A stretch of DNA of 28,504 nt from Ruminococcus flavefaciens (GCA_002348905.1 DEBW01000153.1:1-28504); one strand, 5' to 3'; counted from the stretch's first letter, positions 8,501-17,529 are shown. Numbers and translations are program-made. Notes: generated by a model from the letters alone, not told the origin.

Positions 8501-11500
8501 CAGCAAGCTTGCTGAGATCAAGCTTTCCGAAAATCTTGACAATATTGGACAAAATGCTTTCAAAAATACAGCAATTAAGGAATTAGTAATGCCTGCAACT
8601 GTCAAGACTGTATCTTCTAATGCATTTGCAAATTCAAATATTGAGACTATCAAATATCCTGATTCTCTTACGGCTCTTCCAGCTCATGCTTATTCAGGCG
8701 CTGCAAAGATGACATCAGTAAAGCTTCCTTCAAAGCTTGAAGCTCTTCCGGAAAAATGTTTTTACAATTGTTCAGGACTTACTGAATTCACAATACCTGA
8801 AAGTATAAAAACAATAAACAGATATGCTTTCCAGGGAAGCGGAGTAAAGTCGCTGAAAGTTTCTTCAACTGTTGATACATTGGAAACCTATGCGTTTGCT
8901 AATTCATATCTTGAAACAGTTGAACTTGATGAAAAGTTTACATCACTTCCTTCATATTTATTCTCAGGTTCATCAAAGCTCAAATCTGTAAATATCCCAT
9001 CAGCGACCAAAGTAATGCCATCATACATTTTCTCAGGTTGTACTTCACTTGAAAGTATTGAACTCCCTGAATCGTTAGAAGCTATTAATAACAATGCTTT
9101 TAATAATTCAGGTCTTACATCTGTAGAAATACCTGATAGTGTTACCACTATCGGAAATTATGCGTTCAGGGATTCACAGAAGCTCAAATCTATAAAGCTT
9201 CCTTCAAAGATAACTTCTCTTCCTTCTTCTGTATTCTATAACTGTTACTCACTCACAGAAATAGAGATCCCTGAAGGCGTTACAAGCATTGGAATTCAGT
9301 GTTTCTATTCCTGTTCTTCACTTGAAAAAGTTGAATTACCAAGCACTCTTACAGCTATAGAATCAAATGCTTTCTATCAATGCGCTAAACTGACTGAGAT
9401 AGAACTTCCTGAAAAGCTTGTTTCCATTAGCTATTCCGCTTTCTCAGGCACAGCAATAAAGAAGATCAAAATGCCTGACGGCATCAAGAATCTTTCAAGC
9501 GCATTCAGCGGTTCAAATATTGAGACTATCATCTATTCTGACTCACTTACAGCACTCCCTGCTCATGCTTATTCAGGCGCTGCTAAGATGACATCAGTAA
9601 AGCTTCCTTCAAAGCTTGAAGCTCTTCCGGAAAACTGTTTTTACAATTGTTCAGGACTTACTGAATTCACAATACCTGAAAGTATAAAAACAATAAACGG
9701 ATACGCTTTCAAGGGAAGCGGAATAAAGGAGCTTAAAGTGCCTTCAACTGTTGATGCATTAGAAGCCTATGCGTTTGCTTATTCAAATCTTGAAACAGTT
9801 GAGCTTGATGAAAAATTCACTGAGCTTCCTGCATGTTTGTTCTTCGACTCATCGAAGCTTTCTTCAGTAAAATTCTCTTCAAAGTTGACATCTATTCCTA
9901 AAAGTATTTTCTATAACTGTACATCACTTACAGGAATAGATATCCCCGAAGGTGTTACAAGTATTGGAGAACAGGCTTTCTACAACTGTTCTTCTCTCGA
10001 AAGTATTGATCTTCCAAGCTCTGTTACAAGCTTAGGAAACTCTGTCTTCTACTCATGCAGCAAGATCACTGCTATAGAGCTTCCTAAAAATCTCGAAACT
10101 ATTTCTTCATATGCTTTCGCAGGTACAGGAATAAAGGAAGTTAAGATACCTACAGCTATCAAGACAGTACAGGGCAACGCATTCTCAAATTCCAATATTG
10201 AGACTATCACATATGATGATTCATTAACAGTTCTCCCTGATAATGCTTATTCAGGCGCTGTAAAGATGAAGAAGGTAACTCTGCCGTCAAAGATAACATC
10301 TATACCTGTATACGCTTTCAATAACTGTACATCACTTACCGATATCAATATCCCTGAAGGTGTTACATCGATAGGAAATTATGCTTTCTACGGCTGTACA
10401 TCACTTAAAGGAATTGAATTACCAGATGGTGTTACATCAATAGGAGATTATACTTTCTACAACTGTAATTCTCTCGAAAGCATTGATCTTCCAAACTCTG
10501 TTACAAGCTTAGGAAGCAATGCATTCAATTACTGCCAAAAACTTACCGCTATTAAACTCTCTGAAAAACTTGAGTCTATCGGTGCGTATGCTTTCCAAAA
10601 TACAGGAATAACAGAACTTACAATGCCTGCAAGCATCAAGAGCGTACAGAATGCATTCTTAAATTCAAACATCGAAAAGATAACTTATCCTGATTCGATG
10701 GAAACACTTCCTGAACACGCTTATGAAAACACTCCTAAGATAACAGCTATCGAACTTCCTTCAAAGCTCAAAGCCATTCCTGCATATGCTTTCAACGGCT
10801 GTGCTGTAAAGGAGATAACTATCCCTGACGGAGTTGAAAAGCTCGACGAATACGCTTTCTACGGAAATAAAACACTCACAAGCGTTGAACTCCCTGATTC
10901 TGTAACCAGCATCGGAAATTATGCTTTCGCCAACTGTGAGATCACATCTGTAAAACTTTCTTCCAATGTCGAAGCTATCAGTACTCGTTGTTTCAATTCT
11001 TCAAAGATCGAATCTATTGAAATCCCAGAAAGTGTAAAAACTATTGGTGAGTCCGCATTCTACAATTCATCAAAACTCAAATCCGTTAAGCTCTCATCAG
11101 GTCTTGAAACTATCGGAAGCGAAGCTTTCTATAATTGTCCATTGCTCTCTGACATAAAGCTTCCTGATACATTAAAGACAATCGGTTCATACACATTCAA
11201 GAATGATACTGATCTTACAGAGCTTGAAATTCCTGATTCTGTAGAGAGTATAGGCAATTATGCTTTCCAGAACTCCGGTCTGAAGTCTATTACTATACCT
11301 GAATCTGTTACATCATTTAGTACAAATACTGCATTCACTGACTGTAAAAATCTCGAATCGGCAGTTATCAACGCTCCGATAAAAAATGTTGAAAGTTTCT
11401 GTTTCAATAAATGTGCTTCACTCAAGTCAGTTGAATTACCTGAAACAATATCCTCTGTCGGATATTATTCATTCGGCAACTGCTCTTCACTTACATCTGT

Positions 11501-14500
11501 CTATATCCCTGCAAACGCCAGAATTATAGATAATTACGCTTTCAGGAACAGCGGCGTAAAGACTATAATCGGTCATAAAGGCTCTGAAGCTGAGAAGTAT
11601 GCTGATAAAAACGACTATGAGTTCGTTGAGGCTGAGGTCAGGACATGGAACAGAAAGGATAGTCTGCCTTCAGTAGGTACATATAAGCTCGACTGCGATG
11701 TTACTTTAGACGGCGATATCAAAGTTGATAAGAGCAATATCCTTGATATCGACCTTAACGGTCATAAGATAACTATCGGCAAGTTTGAAGTTGACGGATA
11801 TATGACAGTAAGAGACAGCAGCGAGGATAATTCAGGCTGTGTATACACATCAGGCGAAGCTGAACTCTTTAACGTTGCAGGTTCACTTAGTCTCCTTGGC
11901 GGTACATTCACAGGCAATGAGCTTGAAAAGAATACTGCAACAGTTCTTATAGGCTATTGCAGCAACTTCACACTTGACGGTGCAACTGTTGTTTCACACT
12001 ACAGTTCTGCAATATCGTTTACCTCATACAACAGTTCTGTAAATCTTATAAGCGGTACACTTGATACTGCAAGCAAGAACGCTAAGGGCGACAGCTCAGA
12101 ATATGCTGCTATTTACATAAGCGGCTCGAACTACGGTAACGTAATTATCACAGACGCAACTGTAAAGGCTGGCAAGGGCTGCGCTATCTACAAAAACACA
12201 TCAAGCGGCACTTTAACTATCAAAGGCGGTAAGATAACAAGTGAAAAGAACTATGGTATCTACTGCAATAACGGAAGCCTTGTATATCTTAGCGGTAAAC
12301 TTGATATCACTGGTGCTGACGCAGGTATCTATATTCCTGGCGGCAGATGTATCAATATCGTTGGTAAGCTTACAGGCGGTAATGTAAAGATTGAATCTGC
12401 AAAAACAGGTATTATTTCTAACAGGTACGCTGAATTCAATAAGGGTACAGATCCTTCTGAATTCTTTACAGCCGTTGAGGGCTCTTATCTGACTCTTGAC
12501 AACAAATCAAATGAAATAGCTTACAACACAATGGTCACAACAACTACTACCACCTCTACAACAACTACCACCACAACTACTACAACTACTACAACAAGCA
12601 CTTCCACAACTTCAACAAGCACTACAAATACAACATCTACCACACCAACTACTACATCTACAACTACAACAAGTCCTACAACAACCACGACCACTTCAAC
12701 AACTACCGTACCTTCAACAAGCAGTTCAGATACAACATCTACCACATCCACTACTACATCTTCAACTACAACAAGCACTTCAACAACTGCTGAACCTTCA
12801 AAAATCAGTACAGATATAACATCTTCGACATCCACAACTACATCTTCAACTACAACAAGTACTTCAACAACTGCCACATCTTCAACAAGCAGTTCAGATA
12901 CAACATCTGCTACATCCACTACTGCATCTGAAACTACAGCAAGTGCCGCAACAACCACAACAACCACAAGAGCACCTTTTGCTCCTGTAACCACAGTGTA
13001 TGATCCTGGCATCGAAGAGGAGATAAAAGAAGAGAAAAATGAAAGACTGAAGATTACTGGTGAGCTGACCGCTACAAGAATGACTAAGGACGAAATCGCC
13101 AGCGCCGGTATCGACGTAGATGATCCTGATAACTATCATTACTTCAATTACAAGGTTGAGATGACATTCCATGATATGCCTGTCATCTTTACAAAATGCG
13201 AGGCAATACCTATCAATGTATCATCTTCTACAGTAAGCAAACCATCTCCAAGGATCTATTATCCACATAAATCCGAACCTGTAGGCCCTGGCGAACCTGT
13301 ATACATCCCTGAGATCAATGCAACCTGCACTTATTTTGAATTTGAAAGTCAGGAAATGTACATCATCATTTACGGTAAGAGCAAGTGGCTCAAGGAATTC
13401 TACGATGTACAGCTTATCGTTATGAACTCAGACACAGAAACTCTTGAAGATTGTACAGCAACTCTCAATGTTCCTGAAGGTCTTACACTTTGTAACAGTG
13501 AGCAGATACAGTCCTTCGGCGATCTTTTACCGAACGAAGTAAAAAATGCTCACTGGTATCTCAGAGGCGATGTTGCTGGCGATTACAGCATCAGCGCACT
13601 TTTCAAGGGTACTAACGACGGTGACGAATTCTCTTATCCTTTCTATGCAAAGGATGACATCCATGTATATGCCGGCGACGCTCTGAAAATGACTATCGCC
13701 TGCCCTGAATATTCATGCTACGGTTATGAGTATCCGATCAGAATAACTATGAAAAATGTTTCAGATATGCCTATCTACGATCTTGAACACGATGTAAAGG
13801 CTACTCACGGTTATTACAGCTACAAGGTAGTTTACGACGACGGAACATATACTTGCACTGAAAAGGACGTTCCGCTGACTTCAACTTCCCAGAAGATACA
13901 CGTATCTGAACTCCAGCCTGGTCAATCAGCTGTTATTGATCTTACAATATCTGATATGTGGAAATCACCGCTTCAGAAGTATCTTGAAACCAGCAAACTG
14001 TTTATAGATGCTCTCAGTCTTGGAATAAACGATCCGGTCGGCGGCTTTATTTCAGGCTTTACATCACGTTTCATCGAAGGTATCACAGTAGTTCACGTAC
14101 TCGACAGCATTTGCGTAACAACTCTCGAAGACTCTACAACATCTGTCCCTTATGAGATCGTTATCACTAATAATCTTGATGAGATCGGCGAAGATCACAC
14201 ATTCAGCTTCACAGAAGCTGTATTAGAATCTGCTACAGATCAGCTTCCTGAGGGAATGCAGCAGTTCCTCTATGGAAATCAGGTATACTATAAAGGACTT
14301 GATTTCTCAATTGGCTTCGCAAAGGGTGCAGAGGAAGACTGGAAAAAGGTCGAAAGCGGAGAAATGTCAGCCGAGCAGTTCAATAAAAAGTATGCTGTTG
14401 AATATTGTGACTTTATTGCAGGCAATGCAAGCCGTATAGTTGCAGCTTCAGGATACGCAAAGCAATCAGGCAAGGCTACAGTTGGCTCGGATATATACAA

Positions 14501-16328
14501 GATTTTAAGCAAACCGGTTGACTGCACATCTGCAACAGCGTATGTAACTGACGTAAACGGAGATATCATCAAGCCAAACGGTACTTCTATCCGTACTTCA
14601 AACGCCTTAATGACAAGAAGATCTTTCGCAGCAGAAGAACCTGCTTTTGAATTTGAGCTTTTAACAGGCGACTTTGAATACAATAACGACGGCGTATACA
14701 AATTCAGCGAGGATTGTCTCGTAAGACTCAAGGCTAACAAGCCAGATGAAAAATATATCATTCATTTTATTACTGACGAGGGATATGAAGAGGATTACAC
14801 GATCGTTACTGTTCCTGAGCATGAATGCAAGGGCGGTCACTACTGTGTTGTAAGTGCTCCGGATTCTCAGAATGACGGTATTGCAATGCAGTTCTGCGAA
14901 GAGTGCGGTAAACCTATAAAGTCAAGACATATTCCTGATTCATTCCACGCTATGCTTAGCGATGGTCAGATGTTCCAGGACATATATCAGGCAGCTGCAT
15001 TCGCAGGAGAAAACTATGATGAAGTTGAACTCTCACTGTTTGGCGATGTTAAGCTTTCAAAAGACCTCGTTATTCCGGAGAATGTAACTCTTATCATCAC
15101 ACCTTTCGCAAACATTACTTATACAAATTCAGCTCATATCGTTGTTGACGGCGAATACAAAGATTTCTCAACTGATAAGGACACTGAAATATACGAAAAT
15201 ATCGTTCTCAATTACTGGGACGGCAGAACAGAGACAATGCCTGTTAAATACGGCGAAGAAGTTACAGAGCTTCCTGTTCTCAGCGAGACCTGCGGTTTCA
15301 CCGGCTGGTACACAGACGCTGAATTCACAGAACCGTTCGTTCCGTTCACATCAGGTGACAAGAATCACTCAAAGGTCTACTATGCAGACGTTCACCACTC
15401 ATTCGATACAAGCGGTCAATGCTCAGTATGCGGTGAGATCAAAAATGGTATGGACGCTTTCCGTAAGGTCGCTCTTTCTATTGATGGCGATATCGAGATA
15501 ATGTATCACGTTGCTTTAACTGAAAAGGCTCTTGCTGATAATCAGCTCAGAGTTACATTTGAAGCATCTGACGGAACTACTAAAACTCAGTATCTCTCAG
15601 ATGCTGTTGATAACGGCGATGGAACATATACCTTCTCATACAGCATCCCTTACAACAAGTTCGATGAAAACATCAGAGCACAGGTATGCTACTCAAATAA
15701 CGTAAAGGGTTCATATCTCGATTACAGCGCAAAGAAATATGCTGATTCTATATTAGGAAACAGCGATCAATTCGACGAAGTTACTGTTAACAATATCAAG
15801 GCTCTCGTCAACTTCAGCGGATATGTTCAGATATTTGCAGGAACAGCTCCGGAAGATGCAGTAAATGCTGATCTCGGAATGTCTCTTGATGATGTCGATG
15901 CTGAGATAAGCAATGAGTTCAACGCTGTGAAAACAGAAAACAGCAATACAGTTACTATTAAGTCAGCAAGTCTTACAGTTGGTGCACTTTCAAATATCAA
16001 CATAAGCTTTGCACTTGCAGAAGGTGCCGACGTAAACGATTACAAGTTTACTATCAACGGTAATGAAATCAAACCTAAGCTGACAGAAGATACATACACC
16101 ATTTCAATGGTAGGTATCTCACCTGAAAACTTTGACGAAATGTACCTGTTCAAGGCTGAATCAAAAAGCGATGCTTCTGATTTCGTCTCTGTTGAGTATA
16201 GCTGCCTGAGTTATGCTAAAAAGATCATAGAGACAAGCAGCGATGCTAATGTAGTAAACGCAATGAAGGCTTTATATTTCTACAGTCAGGAAGCTGAGAA
16301 GTATATAAGCCAAACAAAGGAGGATTGA
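5583..16328 (+). CDS. Giant secreted BspA-type LRR protein, 3,581 aa
   Basis: Domain order by approximate residue: Sec signal peptide 1-35 (KHHGKITKK then FVSVLAASAIVTT); Ser/Thr/Ala linker 75-130; cohesin-like beta module 132-300 (SLSKSVISASEAGKTVPVTI ... GDIYYFNIF); about 70 LRR_5/BspA repeats 343-2013 of the type 'SIGNYAFYNCTSLKSVELPDS'; beta-helix-like region 2020-2316 (LNGHKITIG, LLGGTFTG, LTIKGGKITS); Thr-rich linker 2318-2466; beta-rich module near 2700 resembling CARDB; a CxxC-type module (FCEECGKPI); an InlB-type repeat 3206-3256 (GFTGWYTDAEFTEPF); and a C-terminal region with two copies of a Ruminococcus-type segment (YAKKIIETSSDANVVNAMKALYFYSQEAEKY). There is no LPXTG motif, dockerin or terminal membrane anchor, so attachment is unclear. 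BspA proteins mediate adhesion; a host- or substrate-binding role is inferred. Confidence 0.9.
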   Translation: MGHKHHGKITKKFVSVLAASAIVTTQIPGNLLATNANIDSGVSLSVGSLFDSNAINLVSVKNQEKGADIPAITTNPKASTTAASTTSVISTTATSQAASNITTAVTTTKAASVPAKSASKGLTSSDSGTIQPNPTLSLSKSVISASEAGKTVPVTIFINDDNFKNEEYYTYSTVYVDFDGRLNLYGVQAGTEDGSAGMSASSSKCTSSSYRKTYGVYVYPSNGSKGKNGAFATINVTVPANAQPGDIYYFNIFKNNNIKSSFSYSNSKIKNDYDSYTFETADNSDDKYLKDTPFDGYILIDPESQASSAETSKTQLVMKDLVYYNVYEDHAEVAYCDFEAENVEIASEINGKKVTGIAEYAFAYTNVKSVIVPDTVKTIGYYAFGNSALESIELPDSLETIDSYAFYSTKLKKLNYPAASVSCGSYLFYNCTELKEVVFPDSITSIPSYAFSNCSALENVTLPDSVEKISDYAFSGAGLKSITYPESLKSIGNYAFQGTKIEKAEYPDSSISVGTGLYHNCTALKEVTIPDGITTIPNYTFCNCSSLTSIEFPDSLEYINTYSFAGTGIKSVKFPASLKSIGNYAFSASKLEKVEYPAASVSCGTYIFNNCTSLKEIIFPDDLRSIADYTFYGCTSLESVELPDSILSIGLYAFSGSGVKEINIPLSMTTLSKYSLAGTKITSLKIPAQITNIGDGAFYNCSELTSVDLGSKITTLNDKTFSYCKKLEELEIPSSVTRLYSNVFEYSGLKEISIPDTVTSVASNTFTNSNIESIIYSDDRTTLPTYAYGGAAKLTDPKLPSKLTALPGYVFTGCTSLKEFEIPSNITNINSYAFSNSSITSLYIPETVKNINSYAFSDTDLQSVEFSDEITNIPIYAFYNSQSLKSVKLPANITSIPNSAFYGCKSLTSITVPESVTSISNYAFYNCSALKEVNFSEGIKTIASNAFSNCISLEKVTLPDTVTSIGAEAFTSCSKLAEIKLSENLDNIGQNAFKNTAIKELVMPATVKTVSSNAFANSNIETIKYPDSLTALPAHAYSGAAKMTSVKLPSKLEALPEKCFYNCSGLTEFTIPESIKTINRYAFQGSGVKSLKVSSTVDTLETYAFANSYLETVELDEKFTSLPSYLFSGSSKLKSVNIPSATKVMPSYIFSGCTSLESIELPESLEAINNNAFNNSGLTSVEIPDSVTTIGNYAFRDSQKLKSIKLPSKITSLPSSVFYNCYSLTEIEIPEGVTSIGIQCFYSCSSLEKVELPSTLTAIESNAFYQCAKLTEIELPEKLVSISYSAFSGTAIKKIKMPDGIKNLSSAFSGSNIETIIYSDSLTALPAHAYSGAAKMTSVKLPSKLEALPENCFYNCSGLTEFTIPESIKTINGYAFKGSGIKELKVPSTVDALEAYAFAYSNLETVELDEKFTELPACLFFDSSKLSSVKFSSKLTSIPKSIFYNCTSLTGIDIPEGVTSIGEQAFYNCSSLESIDLPSSVTSLGNSVFYSCSKITAIELPKNLETISSYAFAGTGIKEVKIPTAIKTVQGNAFSNSNIETITYDDSLTVLPDNAYSGAVKMKKVTLPSKITSIPVYAFNNCTSLTDINIPEGVTSIGNYAFYGCTSLKGIELPDGVTSIGDYTFYNCNSLESIDLPNSVTSLGSNAFNYCQKLTAIKLSEKLESIGAYAFQNTGITELTMPASIKSVQNAFLNSNIEKITYPDSMETLPEHAYENTPKITAIELPSKLKAIPAYAFNGCAVKEITIPDGVEKLDEYAFYGNKTLTSVELPDSVTSIGNYAFANCEITSVKLSSNVEAISTRCFNSSKIESIEIPESVKTIGESAFYNSSKLKSVKLSSGLETIGSEAFYNCPLLSDIKLPDTLKTIGSYTFKNDTDLTELEIPDSVESIGNYAFQNSGLKSITIPESVTSFSTNTAFTDCKNLESAVINAPIKNVESFCFNKCASLKSVELPETISSVGYYSFGNCSSLTSVYIPANARIIDNYAFRNSGVKTIIGHKGSEAEKYADKNDYEFVEAEVRTWNRKDSLPSVGTYKLDCDVTLDGDIKVDKSNILDIDLNGHKITIGKFEVDGYMTVRDSSEDNSGCVYTSGEAELFNVAGSLSLLGGTFTGNELEKNTATVLIGYCSNFTLDGATVVSHYSSAISFTSYNSSVNLISGTLDTASKNAKGDSSEYAAIYISGSNYGNVIITDATVKAGKGCAIYKNTSSGTLTIKGGKITSEKNYGIYCNNGSLVYLSGKLDITGADAGIYIPGGRCINIVGKLTGGNVKIESAKTGIISNRYAEFNKGTDPSEFFTAVEGSYLTLDNKSNEIAYNTMVTTTTTTSTTTTTTTTTTTTTSTSTTSTSTTNTTSTTPTTTSTTTTSPTTTTTTSTTTVPSTSSSDTTSTTSTTTSSTTTSTSTTAEPSKISTDITSSTSTTTSSTTTSTSTTATSSTSSSDTTSATSTTASETTASAATTTTTTRAPFAPVTTVYDPGIEEEIKEEKNERLKITGELTATRMTKDEIASAGIDVDDPDNYHYFNYKVEMTFHDMPVIFTKCEAIPINVSSSTVSKPSPRIYYPHKSEPVGPGEPVYIPEINATCTYFEFESQEMYIIIYGKSKWLKEFYDVQLIVMNSDTETLEDCTATLNVPEGLTLCNSEQIQSFGDLLPNEVKNAHWYLRGDVAGDYSISALFKGTNDGDEFSYPFYAKDDIHVYAGDALKMTIACPEYSCYGYEYPIRITMKNVSDMPIYDLEHDVKATHGYYSYKVVYDDGTYTCTEKDVPLTSTSQKIHVSELQPGQSAVIDLTISDMWKSPLQKYLETSKLFIDALSLGINDPVGGFISGFTSRFIEGITVVHVLDSICVTTLEDSTTSVPYEIVITNNLDEIGEDHTFSFTEAVLESATDQLPEGMQQFLYGNQVYYKGLDFSIGFAKGAEEDWKKVESGEMSAEQFNKKYAVEYCDFIAGNASRIVAASGYAKQSGKATVGSDIYKILSKPVDCTSATAYVTDVNGDIIKPNGTSIRTSNALMTRRSFAAEEPAFEFELLTGDFEYNNDGVYKFSEDCLVRLKANKPDEKYIIHFITDEGYEEDYTIVTVPEHECKGGHYCVVSAPDSQNDGIAMQFCEECGKPIKSRHIPDSFHAMLSDGQMFQDIYQAAAFAGENYDEVELSLFGDVKLSKDLVIPENVTLIITPFANITYTNSAHIVVDGEYKDFSTDKDTEIYENIVLNYWDGRTETMPVKYGEEVTELPVLSETCGFTGWYTDAEFTEPFVPFTSGDKNHSKVYYADVHHSFDTSGQCSVCGEIKNGMDAFRKVALSIDGDIEIMYHVALTEKALADNQLRVTFEASDGTTKTQYLSDAVDNGDGTYTFSYSIPYNKFDENIRAQVCYSNNVKGSYLDYSAKKYADSILGNSDQFDEVTVNNIKALVNFSGYVQIFAGTAPEDAVNADLGMSLDDVDAEISNEFNAVKTENSNTVTIKSASLTVGALSNINISFALAEGADVNDYKFTINGNEIKPKLTEDTYTISMVGISPENFDEMYLFKAESKSDASDFVSVEYSCLSYAKKIIETSSDANVVNAMKALYFYSQEAEKYISQTKED
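6610..11620 (+). repeat. Tandem BspA/LRR_5 repeat array coding about 70 repeats
   Basis: Units of 23-24 codons repeat with a core of the form SIxxYAFxNCTSLxxVxLPxS. A higher-order motif, N-I-E-x-I-x-Y-x-D...LP..AY.GA.K, recurs with its first Asn codon at 7890, 8637, 9516, 10194 and 10668. This shows growth by duplication of multi-repeat blocks rather than single units. The repeat number is an estimate from length. Confidence 0.85.
8706..9698 (+). repeat. Recent internal duplication inside the LRR array (879-bp offset)
   Basis: Bases 8706-8819 and 9585-9698 match at all but one of 114 positions, an offset of exactly 879 bp (293 codons). Flanking sequence from about 8637 to 8950 stays clearly similar to 9516-9830 with more differences. 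Near-identity at the DNA level, including silent sites, points to a recent duplication or gene conversion. Confidence 0.85.
12536..12972 (+). repeat. ACN-codon simple repeat coding a Thr/Ser-rich linker
   Basis: About 145 codons are dominated by ACA, ACT and ACC with interspersed TCA/TCT. The protein is a Thr-rich linker between the beta-helix region and the C-terminal modules. Within it, a unit of roughly 105-120 bp, with a core like 'TTSTTTSTSTT' followed by a short non-Thr insert, recurs about three times. Such linkers are common and often glycosylated in Ruminococcus surface proteins. Length variation between strains would be expected. Confidence 0.8.
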
Positions 16329-16330
16329 AC

Positions 16331-16456
16331 ATGGAAAAATATATAATCACTGAACTTGAGATCACTGCTTTCGACAGTGAAGATGTTATTACTGCATCTG
16401 AGGAATTCCCTGAAGAAGTTCCTGAAGGTGTTGAATTCCCAAGAGTTGATGTATGA
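16331..16456 (+). CDS. 41-aa acidic peptide coupled to the giant LRR gene
   Basis: The ATG lies 2 bases after the stop of the giant gene. Its AGGAGG ribosome site (16318-16323) sits within that gene's last codons with ideal spacing, so translation is very likely coupled. The peptide starts MEKYIITELEITAFDSEDV and then has two EFPEE/VPEG-like segments. It has 13 acidic and only 2 basic residues, no Cys, no signal peptide and no helix long enough to span a membrane. A strong terminator follows, so it is the last gene of this unit. I recall short Clostridia ORFs of the pattern 'M.KY..PE.E...F..EDVIT.S' but know of no established function; a RiPP precursor, chaperone-like tag or regulatory peptide are all speculative. 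Confidence 0.65.
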   Translation: MEKYIITELEITAFDSEDVITASEEFPEEVPEGVEFPRVDV

Positions 16457-16520
16457 TCAATATCTATTCATGATTTCCTTTTGCCAATCATGAAACGCTC
16501 AGGTAAAAACGCACAATGAC

Positions 16521-16565
16521 AAAGACCTCCTATGGTAAACAGAAACCATAGGAGGTCTTTTTGTT
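16521..16565 (+). terminator. Strong rho-independent terminator after the giant gene/peptide unit
   Basis: A perfect 16-bp stem, AAAGACCTCCTATGGT (16521-16536) with its complement at 16545-16560, closes an 8-base loop and runs into TTTTTG on the plus strand. The minus-strand side has only a weak T-run, but the stem may also serve the converging PHP gene. Confidence 0.9.
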
Positions 16566-16570
16566 ATCTT

Positions 16571-17419
16571 TTATATAAGAGCATTGATTACAAGACGCTT
16601 TTCGTCAACATTGAATTGCTCTCTGAGTTTTACAAGCGAACCGCTGATACCGGTTCCAAGTTCGATATTCGGCTTATTTGCACCGTGAAAATCTGAACCG
16701 CACGAAATAAGCAGGTCATACTTTTGGGCAAGCTCAAGGATATATTCTGTCTGCTGAGGTGAATGTTCACTGTAAAATGCCTCGATTCCGTCGAGTTCGG
16801 TAAATCCGCTGACAAATTCTTCAAGCGTCATATCTGTCAATTCAATTTTATGCGGATGTGCCAGTATAACAAGTCCACCAGCCTCGTGAATAAGTTCAGC
16901 GGCTTTTTTATAGCCTATCTTGTACTTTTTCAGCTTTTTCATTTCGGGAGTTTCAAAGTATTTGTCAAATGCTTCTTGTTTAGTTTGGACATAACCTTTT
17001 TGGATCATTGCATTTGCAACATGAGGCTTTCCGACGCTGTATTCTGCGGAGGCAATGATCGCATCTGCATCAAGGACAACACCTTTTTCTTTAAGCGAGT
17101 TGCAGATAGTGTAAATATGACTGCGGCGTGATTCTGCACATTTATCAATTTCAGCTTTTAGTCCGCTGCTGTTAATATCAATTCCGAGTCCGAGGATATG
17201 CAGTTCGTTGTATTCCGCAGCTGATATCTCAACACCTGAAATTACGTGTATTCCGAGATATTCACCTTTGACAGCAGCTTCAGTATAGCCGATAGCCGCA
17301 TCGTGATCGGTAAGTGCGATTGCGGTAAGTCCCTCACTGTGTGCCTTCTGAACCAATTCAGCAGGGGAGAGTGTACCGTCAGAAATATTTGAATGAGTGT
17401 GCAGATCGTACAATTTCAT
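16571..17419 (-). CDS. PHP-domain phosphoesterase (TrpH/nucleotide-bisphosphate phosphatase type)
   Basis: This 282-residue protein starts at the ATG at 17417-17419, behind AGGAGG with 6-base spacing; the ATG 18 bases earlier would include the ribosome site in the gene. Metal-binding PHP motifs are complete: HTH (H7, H9), LTDHD (38-40), GVE (E64), a His in ELHILGLG, LAHPHK and CGSDFHG. Members of this COG0613-like group hydrolyse phosphodiester or phosphomonoester bonds, for example 3',5'-nucleotide bisphosphates or RNA 5' ends, using two or three metal ions. It is cytoplasmic and has its own promoter. Its neighbours give no pathway clue; a housekeeping role in nucleotide or RNA turnover is the safest reading. 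Confidence 0.88.
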   Translation of the reverse strand: MKLYDLHTHSNISDGTLSPAELVQKAHSEGLTAIALTDHDAAIGYTEAAVKGEYLGIHVISGVEISAAEYNELHILGLGIDINSSGLKAEIDKCAESRRSHIYTICNSLKEKGVVLDADAIIASAEYSVGKPHVANAMIQKGYVQTKQEAFDKYFETPEMKKLKKYKIGYKKAAELIHEAGGLVILAHPHKIELTDMTLEEFVSGFTELDGIEAFYSEHSPQQTEYILELAQKYDLLISCGSDFHGANKPNIELGTGISGSLVKLREQFNVDEKRLVINALI

Positions 17420-17457
17420 GTTTATCCTCCTGTGCATTTGAATTATAATTTATTTCA

Positions 17458-17486
17458 ATTATACCATAAATTTACAGATCATACAA
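17458..17486 (-). promoter_or_regulatory. Promoter of the PHP phosphoesterase gene
   Basis: On the minus strand, TTGTAT (17481-17486) and TATAAT (17458-17463) are separated by 17 bases, about 40 bases ahead of the start codon. This separates the gene from the LRR gene upstream. Confidence 0.6.
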
Positions 17487-17529
17487 TGAACATACTGTAA
17501 AAAATCTCGCTGCAATAAAAGACACAGGG

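Noticed and set aside
6610..11620. Regular repeats considered as CRISPR or tandem DNA repeats
   Set aside because: The repeats are in-frame, diverged 23-24 codon LRR units in one continuous coding sequence, with no conserved direct repeat and spacer pattern.
12521..13012. Open frame on the minus strand coding a Val-rich protein
   Set aside because: It is the mirror of the ACN-rich Thr linker (reverse complement gives GTN valine codons) and has no ribosome site or family features.
15142..15501. 119-codon plus-strand frame inside the giant gene
   Set aside because: It lies in another frame of a strongly supported coding region and has no start signal of its own.
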